NCBI RefSeq assembly: GCF_010501065.1 | Contig: NZ_QVMM01000017.1 | Coordinates: 1-64,000, forward strand | Reading direction: 5' to 3' | Source: Dysgonomonas sp. 216 | GTDB taxonomy: Bacteria > Bacteroidota > Bacteroidia > Bacteroidales > Dysgonomonadaceae | Length of the DNA: 64,000 nt | Part shown: one piece after another, positions 53,972-63,754 of the stretch | Position numbering within the stretch: position 1 is the stretch's first letter | Layout of the letters: each line of letters begins with the position of its first letter | The notes under the pieces: generated by a model | Database searches by the model: none | What the model saw: the letters and a program-made list of their open reading frames with translations, nothing else | Told to the model about the DNA's origin: nothing | Position numbers and translations under genes: made by a program

Positions 53972-55819
53972 TTATTCCTCCAGTTTTTTAGTAAATTCGT
54001 TAATCAAAATCTCAACATTTAATGGCTGTCCATCAACTTTATTGTAGCGAGAAATAGCCAATCCCGGAATTTTTTCGGTTAAAAAGCCTGCGAATTGTCC
54101 CATGTTTTGTTCAGCTACAATTATTTTTTTGTAGCTGCGAAGAATTTCTTCGGTATTCTTTGGTAACGGATTTATGAAGTTGAAATGTGCTAGAGCTACT
54201 TTCTTTCCGTCGTTATTCATTTTTCTTACAGCTTCACGCAAGTGTCCGTAAGTTCCGCCCCAGCCTACAACCAATAATTCGGCGTTGCTGTCACCCAATA
54301 CTTCAAGTTGGGGTATATAGTCGGCTATCTTTTCTATTTTTGCCTGACGTGTATTCACCATCTTTTGGTGATTTTCAGGGTGTGTGGATATAGCTCCTGT
54401 GTTGTAATCTTTTTCGAGTCCGCCAATACGGTGCGTATAGCCTTCTATTCCGGCAGCAGCCCAATATCGGGCGTATGTTTCATCGTCTCTTAAAGCAGGA
54501 GTCCATTCTCCCGATTTAAGCTGAGACTGGTCGTGTGGCACAATTGAAGGATATTTGTCGAGTTCCGGAATTCGCCATGCCGACGACCCGTTTGCTATGT
54601 AACCGTCTGTCAATAAAACTACGGGTGTTATATGTTCCAAAGCTATTTTTGAAGCCCAATAAGCCGAATCGAAGCAGTTTGTAGGGCTCGATGCAGCCAT
54701 TACCACAATGGGACTTTCCCCGTTACGTCCATACAATGCCTGACGAAGGTCGGTTTGTTCGCTTTTTGTAGGCAATCCTGTTGAAGGTCCGCCACGTTGT
54801 ACGTCAACAATAACTAAAGGTAATTCGGCCATCACAGCTAATCCCATGGCTTCGCTTTTTAGTGCAAGTCCGGGACCCGATGTAGTTGTTGTAGCTAATT
54901 TTCCGGCAAAGCTGGCTCCTATAGCCATACATATTCCAGCAATTTCGTCTTCTGCCTGAATTGCTTTTACGCCTAAATCTTTGCGTTTAACCAGTTCCTG
55001 CATTATTTCGGTTGCAGGGGTTATAGGGTATGAGCCTAAAAACAGCTGTTTGTTTGCTTTTTCTGCGGCAGCCATCAATCCGTATGCAGTAGCGGTATTA
55101 CCATTCAGATCGAGATAGAATCCTTTTTCCGAGTTAACAGTCTCAACACGGTATATATTAGCCGTCATGTCACGGTTTTGTCCGTAGTTATAACCATCGG
55201 CCATCACTTTTAAGTTGGCTTCGGCCAACATTGGTTTTTTAGCAAACTTGGATGACAGTAATTGGTTTGCTACATCTAAAGGCCTGTTCAGTAACCAACA
55301 TGTTAAGCCTAGTGCAAACATATTTTTGCATCTGGTTTTCGACTTCATATCCAAATCCATACCTTCAAGGCTGGCTCTGGTGAGCGTAGTAATGGGCACA
55401 GCCACTAACTGAATACCCGTAAGCCCTAATTCCTGAATGGCATCGTCGGTTTTGTAAAGGGCTTTTTCCAAGTCCTTTTTCTGGAATGAGTCGATGTCGA
55501 TAATTACAACCGAATCGTGTTTTAAGTTAGCTGCATTAACTTTTAATGCGGCAGGATTCATGGCGACTAACACGTCGGCTTTATCTCCTGAAGTATAAAC
55601 TTCGGACCCAAGGTGTACTTGAAAGCCCGATACCCCGCTCAATGTTCCTTGTGGTGCGCGAATTTCGGCAGGAAAATCGGGAAAGGTTGCTATTTGGTTT
55701 CCAAAAACAGCAGACAGAGTAGAAAAGATTGTGCCCGAAAGCTGCATTCCGTCTCCCGAATCTCCCGAGAATCTTATCACAACATTCTTAACCTCTTTTA
55801 CACGTACATTTTCTAGCAT
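53972..55819 (-). CDS. korA: 2-oxoacid:ferredoxin oxidoreductase subunit alpha (gamma-alpha fusion)
   Basis: This encodes 615 aa. The N-terminal 180 residues are the gamma-type domain (VVIRFSGDSGDGMQLSGTIF). The pyrimidine-binding alpha domain follows (QLFLGSYPITPATEIMQEL, then TTTSGPGLALKSEAMG) and the C-terminal domain II (LLVVGWGGTYGHLREAV). Fused gamma-alpha subunits are the norm for Kor in Bacteroidetes. With KorB it serves the reductive or oxidative TCA branch. A CAAAAATA (minus-strand TATTTTTG) at 55858-55865 is a possible -7 box. Confidence 0.92.
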   Translation of the reverse strand: MLENVRVKEVKNVVIRFSGDSGDGMQLSGTIFSTLSAVFGNQIATFPDFPAEIRAPQGTLSGVSGFQVHLGSEVYTSGDKADVLVAMNPAALKVNAANLKHDSVVIIDIDSFQKKDLEKALYKTDDAIQELGLTGIQLVAVPITTLTRASLEGMDLDMKSKTRCKNMFALGLTCWLLNRPLDVANQLLSSKFAKKPMLAEANLKVMADGYNYGQNRDMTANIYRVETVNSEKGFYLDLNGNTATAYGLMAAAEKANKQLFLGSYPITPATEIMQELVKRKDLGVKAIQAEDEIAGICMAIGASFAGKLATTTTSGPGLALKSEAMGLAVMAELPLVIVDVQRGGPSTGLPTKSEQTDLRQALYGRNGESPIVVMAASSPTNCFDSAYWASKIALEHITPVVLLTDGYIANGSSAWRIPELDKYPSIVPHDQSQLKSGEWTPALRDDETYARYWAAAGIEGYTHRIGGLEKDYNTGAISTHPENHQKMVNTRQAKIEKIADYIPQLEVLGDSNAELLVVGWGGTYGHLREAVRKMNNDGKKVALAHFNFINPLPKNTEEILRSYKKIIVAEQNMGQFAGFLTEKIPGLAISRYNKVDGQPLNVEILINEFTKKLEE

Positions 55820-56159
55820 ATTTATATAGATGTTGGTTGTTCTGATTTACAAAGAAACAAAAATAAGCCTGAATACGCAAGTAATTTAGTCTGAGTATGC
55901 GCTTTTTTGTGTCATTTTGTAACTGTTTGTTTTTAACAAACCGACAAAAGGTGACGGAATTGGCTTTGTTTAAAGAAAAAAGAATATTGTTTTTTTTGCT
56001 TTTTTATTTTTTGATTCAAGGTTTTGGCGAAGTCTTTTATAAAGATATAACAAAACAGTGTTTTAGTATGTGTAAAAAAAATCGTTTCTTTGTTCTTTAG
56101 TTTAATGTTTTCTACACAACAATATAAAGGTTTTAAGAATTTAAATCTGGATTATAACA
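55820..56159. other. divergent intergenic region korA / S41 protease
   Basis: This region holds the upstream sequences of both genes, with one -7-like box for korA at 55858-55865. A frame at 55897-56100 on the plus strand has no ribosome site or domain and is probably chance. Confidence 0.5.
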
Positions 56160-57905
56160 ATGAAACGCAAATTTTATACTTTACTAATATTATTGGCAAT
56201 AGCGGTTCAGGCTGGCTATTCGCAAGAAAAGAAAGGTGAAGACAAGTATTTCAATATCAATAAAAATGTCGAAATATTCAATTCTGTGATAAAAGAGTTG
56301 GATATGTTTTACGTAGATACCGTTGATGTAGAGAAAGTTGTTCAGACGGGTATCGTTAGTATGTTGGCAGGGCTCGATCCTTATACCAATTATATAACCG
56401 AAGAGGAAATGGGCGACTTTAAAATAATGACAACCGGCGAATACGGCGGTGTAGGCTCGTATATATCGGCTCGAAAAATAGATGGAGAATACCGTGTTAT
56501 TATTAGTGGGCCATACGAAAATATGCCTGCTGCTAAAGCGGGATTAAAAGACGGTGATATTATCCTTTCGATTGATGGAAAAGATATGACAAAGCTCGAA
56601 GGGGGAGGGGATGCTTCATCGTCCGACTATGGGCAAAAGTTAAGTTCTCAGGTTAGCAATACTTTGAAAGGTCAGCCGGGAACAAGTTTGAAGGTTGTGG
56701 CATTGCGTCCGGGCGAGAAGAAGTCTCGTGAGTTTAAAATAACCCGCGAGAAAATACAAGTAAGTTCGGTGCCCTATTATGGGGTACTCGAAAATAATAT
56801 TGGTTACATTTCGTATACAGGTTTTACCGATAAAAGTGCATTGGATGTAAAGAAGGCTTTGCTCGATCTGAAAAAGCAGGGTGTGGCGTCAATAGTTCTC
56901 GATTTAAGAGGTAATGGTGGTGGAATTTTGGAAGAAGCTGTACAGGTTGTAAACTTTTTTGTGCCAAAAGGTGAAGTTGTTTTGTCGACAAAAGGCAAGC
57001 TAAAGCAAACCGAACGGGTATATCGTACAACTGTAGAGCCAATAGATGCAGAAATACCATTGGCTGTATTGGTGGATAGAGGATCGGCTTCGGCAGCCGA
57101 AATTGTAGCCGGGGCTTTACAGGATAAAGACCGTGCTGTGATAATTGGGGAGCGTACTTTTGGCAAAGGCTTGGTACAAATGCCCCGTGAGTTGCCTTTT
57201 GGTGGTAGCATGAAGATAACCAGTTCGAAATACTATGTTCCGAGTGGCAGATGTATACAGGCTATTGATTATGCGCATCATAACGAAGATGGCAGCGTAC
57301 AACGTATTCCCGATAGTTTGACCCATGTATATAAAACAGTAAATGGACGTGAGGTGAGAGATGGTGGAGGTATAAATCCTGATATTGTTATAAAACAAGA
57401 GAAAACACCAAGCCTTGCTTTCTATTTGGCTACCCAATATATCATATTCGATTATGCAACCGATTGGGCTAGCAAGCATAAGGAAATAGGGCAAATAGGC
57501 ACTTTTAATATAAGCGATCAGGACTATGAAAGCTTTAAGGAATATGTGAAAGCTAAAAAAGATTTCAAATATGATATGCTGAGCGAAAAATCGTTGAAAT
57601 CGTTGAAGGAAGTTTTGGAGTTTGAGGGTTATATGGATTCTGCGAGTGAAGAATATAAAGCATTGGCAGATAAACTTACTCCTAATTTAGACAGGGATTT
57701 AGAAACATTTAAACAGGAAATAAAAGAGCTTCTGAATACGGAAATAGCTAAGCGTTATTATTATCAACGAGGCGAAATTGTTGAGGAACTAAAAACCAGC
57801 AAGGAACTGAAAGAGGCTGCAGCAATATTGTCGGATGGCTCTCGTTATAAAACTATTTTATCTCCGGTTTCCGAAACAAATAACAATGTTGCAGAAGTGC
57901 AATAA
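56160..57905 (+). CDS. S41 family C-terminal processing peptidase
   Basis: This encodes 581 aa with signal peptide MKRKFYTLLILLAIAVQAGYS. The N-terminal helical part holds SMLAGLDPYTNYITEEE. A PDZ domain lies at about 90-180 (AAKAGLKDGDIILSIDG). The tail-specific protease core has catalytic Ser in DRGSASAAEIVAGAL (about 308) and Lys in TFGKGLVQM (about 336). It cleaves envelope proteins in the periplasm. It begins a run with the DUF4290 gene, RimM and a GNAT enzyme, all on the plus strand with short gaps. Confidence 0.93.
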   Translation: MKRKFYTLLILLAIAVQAGYSQEKKGEDKYFNINKNVEIFNSVIKELDMFYVDTVDVEKVVQTGIVSMLAGLDPYTNYITEEEMGDFKIMTTGEYGGVGSYISARKIDGEYRVIISGPYENMPAAKAGLKDGDIILSIDGKDMTKLEGGGDASSSDYGQKLSSQVSNTLKGQPGTSLKVVALRPGEKKSREFKITREKIQVSSVPYYGVLENNIGYISYTGFTDKSALDVKKALLDLKKQGVASIVLDLRGNGGGILEEAVQVVNFFVPKGEVVLSTKGKLKQTERVYRTTVEPIDAEIPLAVLVDRGSASAAEIVAGALQDKDRAVIIGERTFGKGLVQMPRELPFGGSMKITSSKYYVPSGRCIQAIDYAHHNEDGSVQRIPDSLTHVYKTVNGREVRDGGGINPDIVIKQEKTPSLAFYLATQYIIFDYATDWASKHKEIGQIGTFNISDQDYESFKEYVKAKKDFKYDMLSEKSLKSLKEVLEFEGYMDSASEEYKALADKLTPNLDRDLETFKQEIKELLNTEIAKRYYYQRGEIVEELKTSKELKEAAAILSDGSRYKTILSPVSETNNNVAEVQ

Positions 57906-57930
57906 AAAACAGAAAATCTAAATATATATA

Positions 57931-58527
57931 ATGGAATATAATACTCAATTAAAAGATTTGGCTCTACCCGAATATGGGCGAAATATACAGAACATGGTAG
58001 ATTTTTGCGTTGCCATTGAAGATAGAATAGAACGTAAACGTTGTGCCGATACTATCATAAATATTATGGGAAATATGTTTCCCCATCTGAGAGACGTTAA
58101 TGACTTTAAACATATACTATGGGATCATTTGGCGATAATGTCCAATTTTAAATTGGATATTGATTATCCGTACGATATAATAAAGAAGGAAGACTTGTAT
58201 TCGAAGCCCGGTAAGCTGGAATATAGCCGTCCTGAAATGAATTATAAGCATTACGGAAAGATTCTCGAAAAAATGATAAAGCTGGCCGCCGATTACGAGG
58301 ATGCCAAAGAGAAAGAAAGAGAACAGCTTATTATGCTGATTCTTGTACATATGAAAAAGTCGTACATACAATGGAATAAGGAGGTTGATGACTCGAAAAT
58401 ATTTCAGGACTTGTACGAGCTATCGAACAAGCAAATTGATGTGAGAGGCTCTGATATAAAACTTCCCGATATGAAAGACCTCAATCAGCGTAAACAACAA
58501 CGCAATAATAATTCCAAAAAAAGATAA
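57931..58527 (+). CDS. DUF4290 family protein
   Basis: This encodes 198 aa, cytoplasmic and helical. LPEYGRNIQNMVDFCVAIED and ADTIINIMGNMFPHLRD are the hallmarks of DUF4290, found across Bacteroidetes. The tail is basic and Asn-rich (QRKQQRNNNSKKR). Its biochemical role is unknown. It is 25 bp after the S41 gene and just before rimM, a conserved arrangement in this phylum as far as I recall. Confidence 0.88.
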   Translation: MEYNTQLKDLALPEYGRNIQNMVDFCVAIEDRIERKRCADTIINIMGNMFPHLRDVNDFKHILWDHLAIMSNFKLDIDYPYDIIKKEDLYSKPGKLEYSRPEMNYKHYGKILEKMIKLAADYEDAKEKEREQLIMLILVHMKKSYIQWNKEVDDSKIFQDLYELSNKQIDVRGSDIKLPDMKDLNQRKQQRNNNSKKR

Positions 58528-58569
58528 GTTTAGAAGGGAAAATTATCCATACTTAAAATTAGAAGGAAA

Positions 58570-59091
58570 ATGATCCTCGAAGACGAAATATTTAAAATAG
58601 GAAAATTTCTTAAGCCTCACGGAATAAAAGGCGAAATAGCATTTTTGTTCGAAAACGATGTTTTCGATAAAGTTGATTGTCCTTATTTGGTATGCCTTGT
58701 TGATGGCATATTTGTTCCGTTTTTTGTCGAGGAGTATCGTTTCAAAGGAAAAGAAACCGCTCTGATTAAATTTGAAGGGATGGATTCGGACGAAGCCGTA
58801 AGCAGGCTTAATAATACCGATGTGTATTTTCCGAGAGATTATTTCGACAAAGCGGAAGAAGATGTTGAGTATAGTTGGAATTTTTTCATCGGATTTAAGG
58901 TGACCGATTCAACCATTGGCGATATAGGTGTTGTAGAGAGCATAGACGATGCAACCATAAATGTTTTATTTGTGGTAAAAAGAGGTGACGAAGAAATTCT
59001 TATTCCTGCATCGGAAGACTTTATACTGAATGTAGATGCACGAAATAAGATTGTTGAAATGAACTTGCCCGAAGGCTTAATCGAAATTTAA
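58570..59091 (+). CDS. rimM: ribosome maturation factor RimM
   Basis: This encodes 173 aa. IGKFLKPHGIKGEIAFLFE is the RimM N-terminal signature. The C-terminal PRC-barrel has FIGFKVTDSTIGDIGVVESI and ends EEILIPASEDFILNVD. It binds S19 and assists maturation of the 30S head. It is in a run with the DUF4290 gene upstream and the GNAT gene three bases downstream. Confidence 0.93.
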   Translation: MILEDEIFKIGKFLKPHGIKGEIAFLFENDVFDKVDCPYLVCLVDGIFVPFFVEEYRFKGKETALIKFEGMDSDEAVSRLNNTDVYFPRDYFDKAEEDVEYSWNFFIGFKVTDSTIGDIGVVESIDDATINVLFVVKRGDEEILIPASEDFILNVDARNKIVEMNLPEGLIEI

Positions 59092-59094
59092 TTT

Positions 59095-59559
59095 ATGGAA
59101 GGTATAAATATAAGGTTGTTAACCGAAAAAGAGCCTATGCCCTTCGATCTGCTGTATCTGGCAGATCCGTCTCCCGAGGCTGTAGCCGATTATTTGGACA
59201 GGGGAGAATGTTTTGCTGCTTTTAACAAAGATGGCGAAGTTGTAGGCGAATATGTTTTACTGCCTACCCGTCCGTTTACAATAGAGTTGGTAAATATTGC
59301 AGTTGCCGAGAGTTTGCAAAGTATGGGGCTGGGTAAAGCATTAATATTTAATGCGATAGAGGCGGCGCGAGCTAAAAATTATAAAACGCTGGAAGTAGGA
59401 ACAGGTAATACGGGCATAGATCAACTGGCTTTTTATCAAAAATGTGGCTTTACTATAACTTCGGTCGATTTCGACTTTTTTACAAAACATTATCCCGAAC
59501 CTATTTTCGAAAATGGTGTTCAGTGCCGTCATATGATAAGGCTGCGCATGGATTTGTAA
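59095..59559 (+). CDS. GNAT family N-acetyltransferase
   Basis: This encodes 154 aa. Acetyl-CoA binding motif A is visible as VAESLQSMGLGKALIFNAIE, followed by FYQKCGFTITSVD (motif B). The N-terminal half (FDLLYLADPSPEAVADYL) is typical of a small subfamily near rimM. The acceptor substrate is unknown. It starts three bases after the rimM stop. Confidence 0.85.
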   Translation: MEGINIRLLTEKEPMPFDLLYLADPSPEAVADYLDRGECFAAFNKDGEVVGEYVLLPTRPFTIELVNIAVAESLQSMGLGKALIFNAIEAARAKNYKTLEVGTGNTGIDQLAFYQKCGFTITSVDFDFFTKHYPEPIFENGVQCRHMIRLRMDL

Positions 59560-59640
59560 TGCCGCGTCGGTAATAAACCTAAAAAAAACGGAGCATTTTA
59601 TCTATACAGTAGAAAGTATTAATTCAAAACTTTTTATTGT

Positions 59641-60159
59641 ATGATTCAATCGGTTATAAACATTTTCAGGCAACAGGCCCGCGAACACAAGTTAATAAAA
59701 TCGTTCTGTTACAATCGTAATTACGAATTGGGAAACGGAAATGAAAACCACCCATTGTTTTGGCTCGAAGACCCCATCTTAGGGCGCAACCAGTCGAATT
59801 TATTTGTAAACTCGGTAAATTTTTCTATTCTTTTTGTCCCGTCGGACGAAGATGATATTTTGTCTTTGCAAAATCTTGCTTTTTCCACAGGTTTAAATAT
59901 TCTGGAACGAATAAAGTTGGAGAATACAAATGTCGGGATACTTCCTACCTGGACTTTTCTTACTCTGCGCGATTATTATGATAACAATGCTTGCGGTTGC
60001 CGATTTTCGGTCGACTTCACACAGCTCAATATGCAGAACTTATGTCTTATCGGGGAGCAGTTTGACGAGAATAAGCAATTCGAGACAGAAGCTATACTCG
60101 ATAATTTTGAGGTTTTTATCGATAAGTTACCGGTTTTTGATATTAAAATATCGAAATGA
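59641..60159 (+). CDS. phage-tail-like hypothetical protein
   Basis: This encodes 172 aa with no signal peptide. HPLFWLEDPILGRNQSN and LTLRDYYDNNACGCRFSVDF recall hypothetical proteins carried in Bacteroidetes prophages, as far as I remember. It overlaps the next gene by four bases. Standing between core genes (GNAT, PGK) without other phage genes suggests a domesticated pair. The function is unknown. Confidence 0.55.
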   Translation: MIQSVINIFRQQAREHKLIKSFCYNRNYELGNGNENHPLFWLEDPILGRNQSNLFVNSVNFSILFVPSDEDDILSLQNLAFSTGLNILERIKLENTNVGILPTWTFLTLRDYYDNNACGCRFSVDFTQLNMQNLCLIGEQFDENKQFETEAILDNFEVFIDKLPVFDIKISK

Positions 60160-60593
60160 TGAAGCCGATATTGTTAAGGGTTACGGAAAGTATAGCCAAG
60201 GACATTCAACTATTGGTAGAGTCGTTGTTGGATGACGATTCGTTCGAGTCCAATGCTTTGAAAAAAGGCTTGTGTGTAAGTGTCGACGATGAGCCAAATC
60301 CTGTTGTCAGAGTGATATTTAACAGCTATATAGAGTATCTCGAAAATGGAAGAAAGCCCAAAGCAGGAGAGATGCCTTCGGTTTCGGAATTGAAGGATTG
60401 GGCTGAAAGCAAGGGGATTTCTGCCGATAATGCAACATTGTTTTTGGTGGCACGGGTTATATGGATGAATGGTTTTTCTGCCCGCCCTATTTTAGCGCTT
60501 ATAGAAGAAGAGGTAGGGCGTTTGTTTGAAAACGATTGGTCGGATCAGCTTTTTGATGTAATTGTACACGAAATAGATAAGATATTTAAATAA
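60156..60593 (+). CDS. phage tail-completion-like (HK97 gp10-type) hypothetical protein
   Basis: This encodes 145 aa. The central IEYLENGRKPKAGEMP, then ELKDWAESKGI, ARVIWMNGFSARP, follows the order seen in HK97 gp10-like neck or tail-completion proteins (a YxEfGrkP region, W with a kGi, then a G-xxxRP segment). It is translationally coupled to the previous gene. No capsid or tail tube genes are near, so a domesticated or remnant pair is likely. Confidence 0.5.
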   Translation: MMKPILLRVTESIAKDIQLLVESLLDDDSFESNALKKGLCVSVDDEPNPVVRVIFNSYIEYLENGRKPKAGEMPSVSELKDWAESKGISADNATLFLVARVIWMNGFSARPILALIEEEVGRLFENDWSDQLFDVIVHEIDKIFK

Positions 60594-60616
60594 CGGGTGT
60601 TTAGTATTTTAGCCAA

Positions 60617-60655
60617 CAGGGAAACCAAGCTGTCTTCGGACAGTGAGTTTCCCTG
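60617..60655 (+). terminator. terminator after the phage-tail-like pair
   Basis: CAGGGAAAC pairs with GTTTCCCTG, and an inner CTGTC-ttcg-GACAG hairpin is stacked inside. A T-rich stretch follows. Confidence 0.65.
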
Positions 60656-60905
60656 ATTTATTTATAAGGAAAGAGTTGTTAGTTAATAACATTCTGAAAA
60701 GTAATCATATTGACAAGTACACTTATCAAACAAGTTTATCAAAGAGTTTTAATGCATTATATTTCTTTTTTTTACTAGAAAAATATAACAGATTATTGTA
60801 TCTTTGCCAAGCAAAAAACTACCTCCGAGTTGCTCGGAATTCTTAGTCTTTAAAAAAGATAAACAGACAAATAGTAATAATATACTTTTAAATTGTAGAA
60901 AGATT
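60656..60905 (+). promoter_or_regulatory. pgk upstream region with -7 box
   Basis: TATCTTTG at 60799-60806 is a perfect TAnnTTTG box about 100 nt before the pgk ATG. The -33 element is weak. The leader of about 95 nt is long; no riboswitch is recognised. Small frames here are not supported. Confidence 0.6.
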
Positions 60906-62168
60906 ATGATGACAATTGACAAATTCAACTTCGCAGGCAAAAAAGCTTTTGTGAGAGTTGACTTTAATGTGCCTCTTGATGCAGATTTTAACATCACAGA
61001 CGACACACGTATTCGTGCAGCAATGCCAACTTTGAAAAAAATTATTGCCGATGGTGGTAGTGTAATTATTGGTTCTCACCTTGGTCGTCCAAAAGGAGTA
61101 ACCGATAAATTCTCTTTAAAACATATTCTTGCTCATGTTTCTGAATTGTTAGGAACTGATGTTCAATTTGCTTCGGATTGTGCCAGCGAAGAGGCTGCAA
61201 TGAAAGCAGCAGCTCTTCAACCGGGCGAAGCTTTGTTGTTGGAAAACCTTCGTTTCTATGCCGAAGAAGAAGGAAAACCTCGTGGATTAGCAGAAGATGC
61301 TACCGACGACGTGAAAGCAGCGGCTAAAAAAGAAATAAAAGAGAAACAAAAAGAGTTTACAAAACAATTGGCGTCGTATGCCGATGTATATGTAAACGAT
61401 GCATTTGGTACGGCTCACCGTGCGCATGCTTCAACTGCACTTATTGCCGATTATTTTGATGCCGATCATAAAATGTTTGGTTTCTTGATGCAAAAAGAAA
61501 TTGATGCTGTTGAAAAAACAATGAAAGATCCTGCTCGCCCATTCACTGCAATTATTGGTGGAGCAAAAGTTTCTTCAAAAATTGATATTATCGAAAACCT
61601 TCTTGATAAAGTTGATAACCTTATCATCGGTGGTGGTATGGCTTTCACATTTATCAAGGCTGAAGGCGGAAAAATAGGAAACTCGTTGGTTGAAGACGAT
61701 AAACTTGATGTTGCAAAAGATATTATAGCTAAAGCTAAGGCTAATAACGTGAAAATGGTTATTGCCAGCGATGCTAAAATAGCAGATGCATTCAGTAACG
61801 ATGCTAACTCGAAATTTGTAGACGCAGATCAAATTCCTGACGGATGGATGGGATTAGACATAGGTCCAAAAGGAGAACAAGAATTTGCTGATGTGTTGAA
61901 AAACTCAAAAACAATTCTTTGGAATGGTCCTGTAGGCGTATTCGAGTTTTCAAACTTTGCTCAAGGTTCAAAAGTTACAGCTTTAGCTGTTGTTGAGGCT
62001 ACAAAACATGGAGCGTTCTCTCTTGTTGGCGGTGGCGACTCTGTTGCCTGCGTTAATCAAATGGGATTGGCTAACGATGTTTCGTATGTATCAACAGGTG
62101 GTGGTGCTCTTCTTGAGTTTATCGAAGGAAAAGTACTTCCGGGTATTAAAGCTATCAGAGGATATTAA
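60906..62168 (+). CDS. pgk: phosphoglycerate kinase
   Basis: This encodes 420 aa from ATG 60906; ATG 60909 is equally possible. An earlier frame from 60804 would start inside the -7 box and is rejected. [47 protein letters not shown] and [10 protein letters not shown] are the family's substrate and nucleotide motifs. It transfers phosphate from 1,3-bisphosphoglycerate to ADP in glycolysis. Highly regular codon use suits a strongly expressed gene. Confidence 0.98.
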   Translation: MMTIDKFNFAGKKAFVRVDFNVPLDADFNITDDTRIRAAMPTLKKIIADGGSVIIGSHLGRPKGVTDKFSLKHILAHVSELLGTDVQFASDCASEEAAMKAAALQPGEALLLENLRFYAEEEGKPRGLAEDATDDVKAAAKKEIKEKQKEFTKQLASYADVYVNDAFGTAHRAHASTALIADYFDADHKMFGFLMQKEIDAVEKTMKDPARPFTAIIGGAKVSSKIDIIENLLDKVDNLIIGGGMAFTFIKAEGGKIGNSLVEDDKLDVAKDIIAKAKANNVKMVIASDAKIADAFSNDANSKFVDADQIPDGWMGLDIGPKGEQEFADVLKNSKTILWNGPVGVFEFSNFAQGSKVTALAVVEATKHGAFSLVGGGDSVACVNQMGLANDVSYVSTGGGALLEFIEGKVLPGIKAIRGY

Positions 62169-62187
62169 TTATTCAGCATAAAATAGA

Positions 62188-62226
62188 AAAAAGGTGTTTT
62201 TCCGAAAGGAAGAATACCTTTTTCAA
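62188..62226 (+). terminator. terminator after pgk
   Basis: AAAAAGGT and ACCTTTTT pair around an inner TTTTCC-gaaa-GGAAGAA hairpin, ending in a T-run. Confidence 0.75.
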
Positions 62227-62233
62227 TAATTGT

Positions 62234-62917
62234 ATGAAAACAAAACAATTTCTACTGTTCTTTTCCGTACTGCTTTTTTTGCTTGCGGGTTGTGGTAAAA
62301 ACAGTTCGGACAAAACATCTGCTTCGTCGGAGGTAAATAATTCGGCCTTGTTATCGGAAGATGAAGAAGAAACGCCCAGTCCTGAAGACTTAGGGGAATA
62401 TTTTGAGGATGCGCCCGTTTTTAAATTTAAGTGGAACGATGGTGTTTCTTTGCTTGTTACAAGCGAGTCTGGTACGCCTTTGGTGTACGACGACGAAGCT
62501 GATTATTCTACATTAGGCATACTTCCTCAGATGTATTGGGCTGAGAAAATACTTCTGGACTTTGTTGTTAAAGAATATTATAAGAACACTTATGGCGAAA
62601 TCGTTCAGGATTCTAATCTTAAATATGCAGAGAATTATATCAACTTTATTAATTCGCACATAAACCTTGTGTTTGCATTTCCTGTAAAAACGGAAAATGA
62701 TGAGTTGAATAAAATTTTTAACAAAATCTACTACGATAATAAAGATTATGAATTTTATATAGGCGAACGTGGCTATGGTTGGCAGTCGTTTTATCTCAGT
62801 AAGGACGGAACTATTGAGTATGGGGTAAATTCTTCCGGAAAAAGATATGTGCGTAGTCCTAAACTTACGTTGAGAAGAGACGAAAAAACCGGATACCTTA
62901 TAATTAGTAAAGTGTAA
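62234..62917 (+). CDS. putative lipoprotein
   Basis: This encodes 227 aa. MKTKQFLLFFSVLLFLLAGC ends in a lipobox Cys at residue 20 and is followed by a Ser-rich, then Glu/Asp-rich linker (SEDEEETPSPED). The mature part has mixed alpha/beta sequence with no known motif. It begins right after the pgk terminator and is 16 bp before the barrel protein, so it probably forms an operon with it. Confidence 0.7.
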   Translation: MKTKQFLLFFSVLLFLLAGCGKNSSDKTSASSEVNNSALLSEDEEETPSPEDLGEYFEDAPVFKFKWNDGVSLLVTSESGTPLVYDDEADYSTLGILPQMYWAEKILLDFVVKEYYKNTYGEIVQDSNLKYAENYINFINSHINLVFAFPVKTENDELNKIFNKIYYDNKDYEFYIGERGYGWQSFYLSKDGTIEYGVNSSGKRYVRSPKLTLRRDEKTGYLIISKV

Positions 62918-62933
62918 TTTTTATATTGTATTT

Positions 62934-63638
62934 ATGAAGAACCGAAAGAAAGCTGTATTAGTTTATCTACTATTGTTTTGTTTAAATATTAATTTATTGG
63001 CACAAACACCTATTCGCTTTGGAGTTAAAGCAGGATTGAATATGTCGACTGCGTTTGTTGAAGATGCCTCTGAAAGTAAATTTAGATTAGGGTACAAGGT
63101 GGGAGCAACAGCCGAATATTCGTTTAACAGAAACTTTATGATTCAATCGGGATTATTTTTCTCGGTAAAGGGTTCAAAGTTAGAGGATCTGAATGTAAAT
63201 GATTATGTTGGAGGAACTCCAGACTTTACTCATACGTTCAATCAACTTTATCTGGAACTTCCATTGTACGGGTCATACAAATTACATGTTCGTGATAATT
63301 TGAATGTTGTTTTAGGTGCCGGTCCATATATTGGTTATGGTATAGGCGGAAAGACAAAGCAAAAATTGAATAATGGAACTTGGAGTAATGGTGTTACCCA
63401 AATAGAATGGGATACTTTTGGCGATGGTGTTTTTGATGAAAACCGTGATTGGCTTCGAGGTGAATCTTTGAAACGATTTGATTTTGGTGCTGGAATTAAA
63501 GCTGATTTAGAATATTGTAAATATATTTTGGGTGTTGAGGTCAGCTCAAGTGTAATAAATATTGCAGATAAGCCGGATTACAAAGATTTTACTTACCATA
63601 ATTTTAATGTCTGTGTTTCTCTGGGGTATAAGTTTTAG
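62934..63638 (+). CDS. outer-membrane beta-barrel protein (porin family)
   Basis: This encodes 234 aa. A signal peptide (AVLVYLLLFCLNINLLAQ) precedes RFGVKAGLNMSTAFVED, the usual opening of OMP_b-brl_2 proteins. Amphipathic strands run throughout, and the end VCVSLGYKF has the C-terminal aromatic barrel signal. It probably forms a small eight-stranded barrel. The role is unknown. Confidence 0.8.
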   Translation: MKNRKKAVLVYLLLFCLNINLLAQTPIRFGVKAGLNMSTAFVEDASESKFRLGYKVGATAEYSFNRNFMIQSGLFFSVKGSKLEDLNVNDYVGGTPDFTHTFNQLYLELPLYGSYKLHVRDNLNVVLGAGPYIGYGIGGKTKQKLNNGTWSNGVTQIEWDTFGDGVFDENRDWLRGESLKRFDFGAGIKADLEYCKYILGVEVSSSVINIADKPDYKDFTYHNFNVCVSLGYKF

Positions 63639-63690
63639 GGAGAAGCGAATATTAAAGAAAAGAGAAATTCGGCCAAAAATATTGAGAAAT

Positions 63691-63724
63691 AAAATAAGGC
63701 TTTCCAAAAGGAAAGCCTTATTTT
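63691..63724 (+). terminator. terminator after the barrel protein gene
   Basis: A perfect 15-bp stem (63691-63705 with 63710-63724) has loop AAAA and ends in TTTT. Confidence 0.9.
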
Positions 63725-63754
63725 ATATATTTATTCTATCGAAAATAATCAAAC

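Noticed and set aside
55897..56100. 67-aa frame upstream of the S41 gene
   Set aside because: It has no ribosome site or recognisable motif and lies in a divergent promoter region.
60643..60846. Small frame before pgk
   Set aside because: It covers the terminator tail and the pgk -7 box, with no conserved feature.
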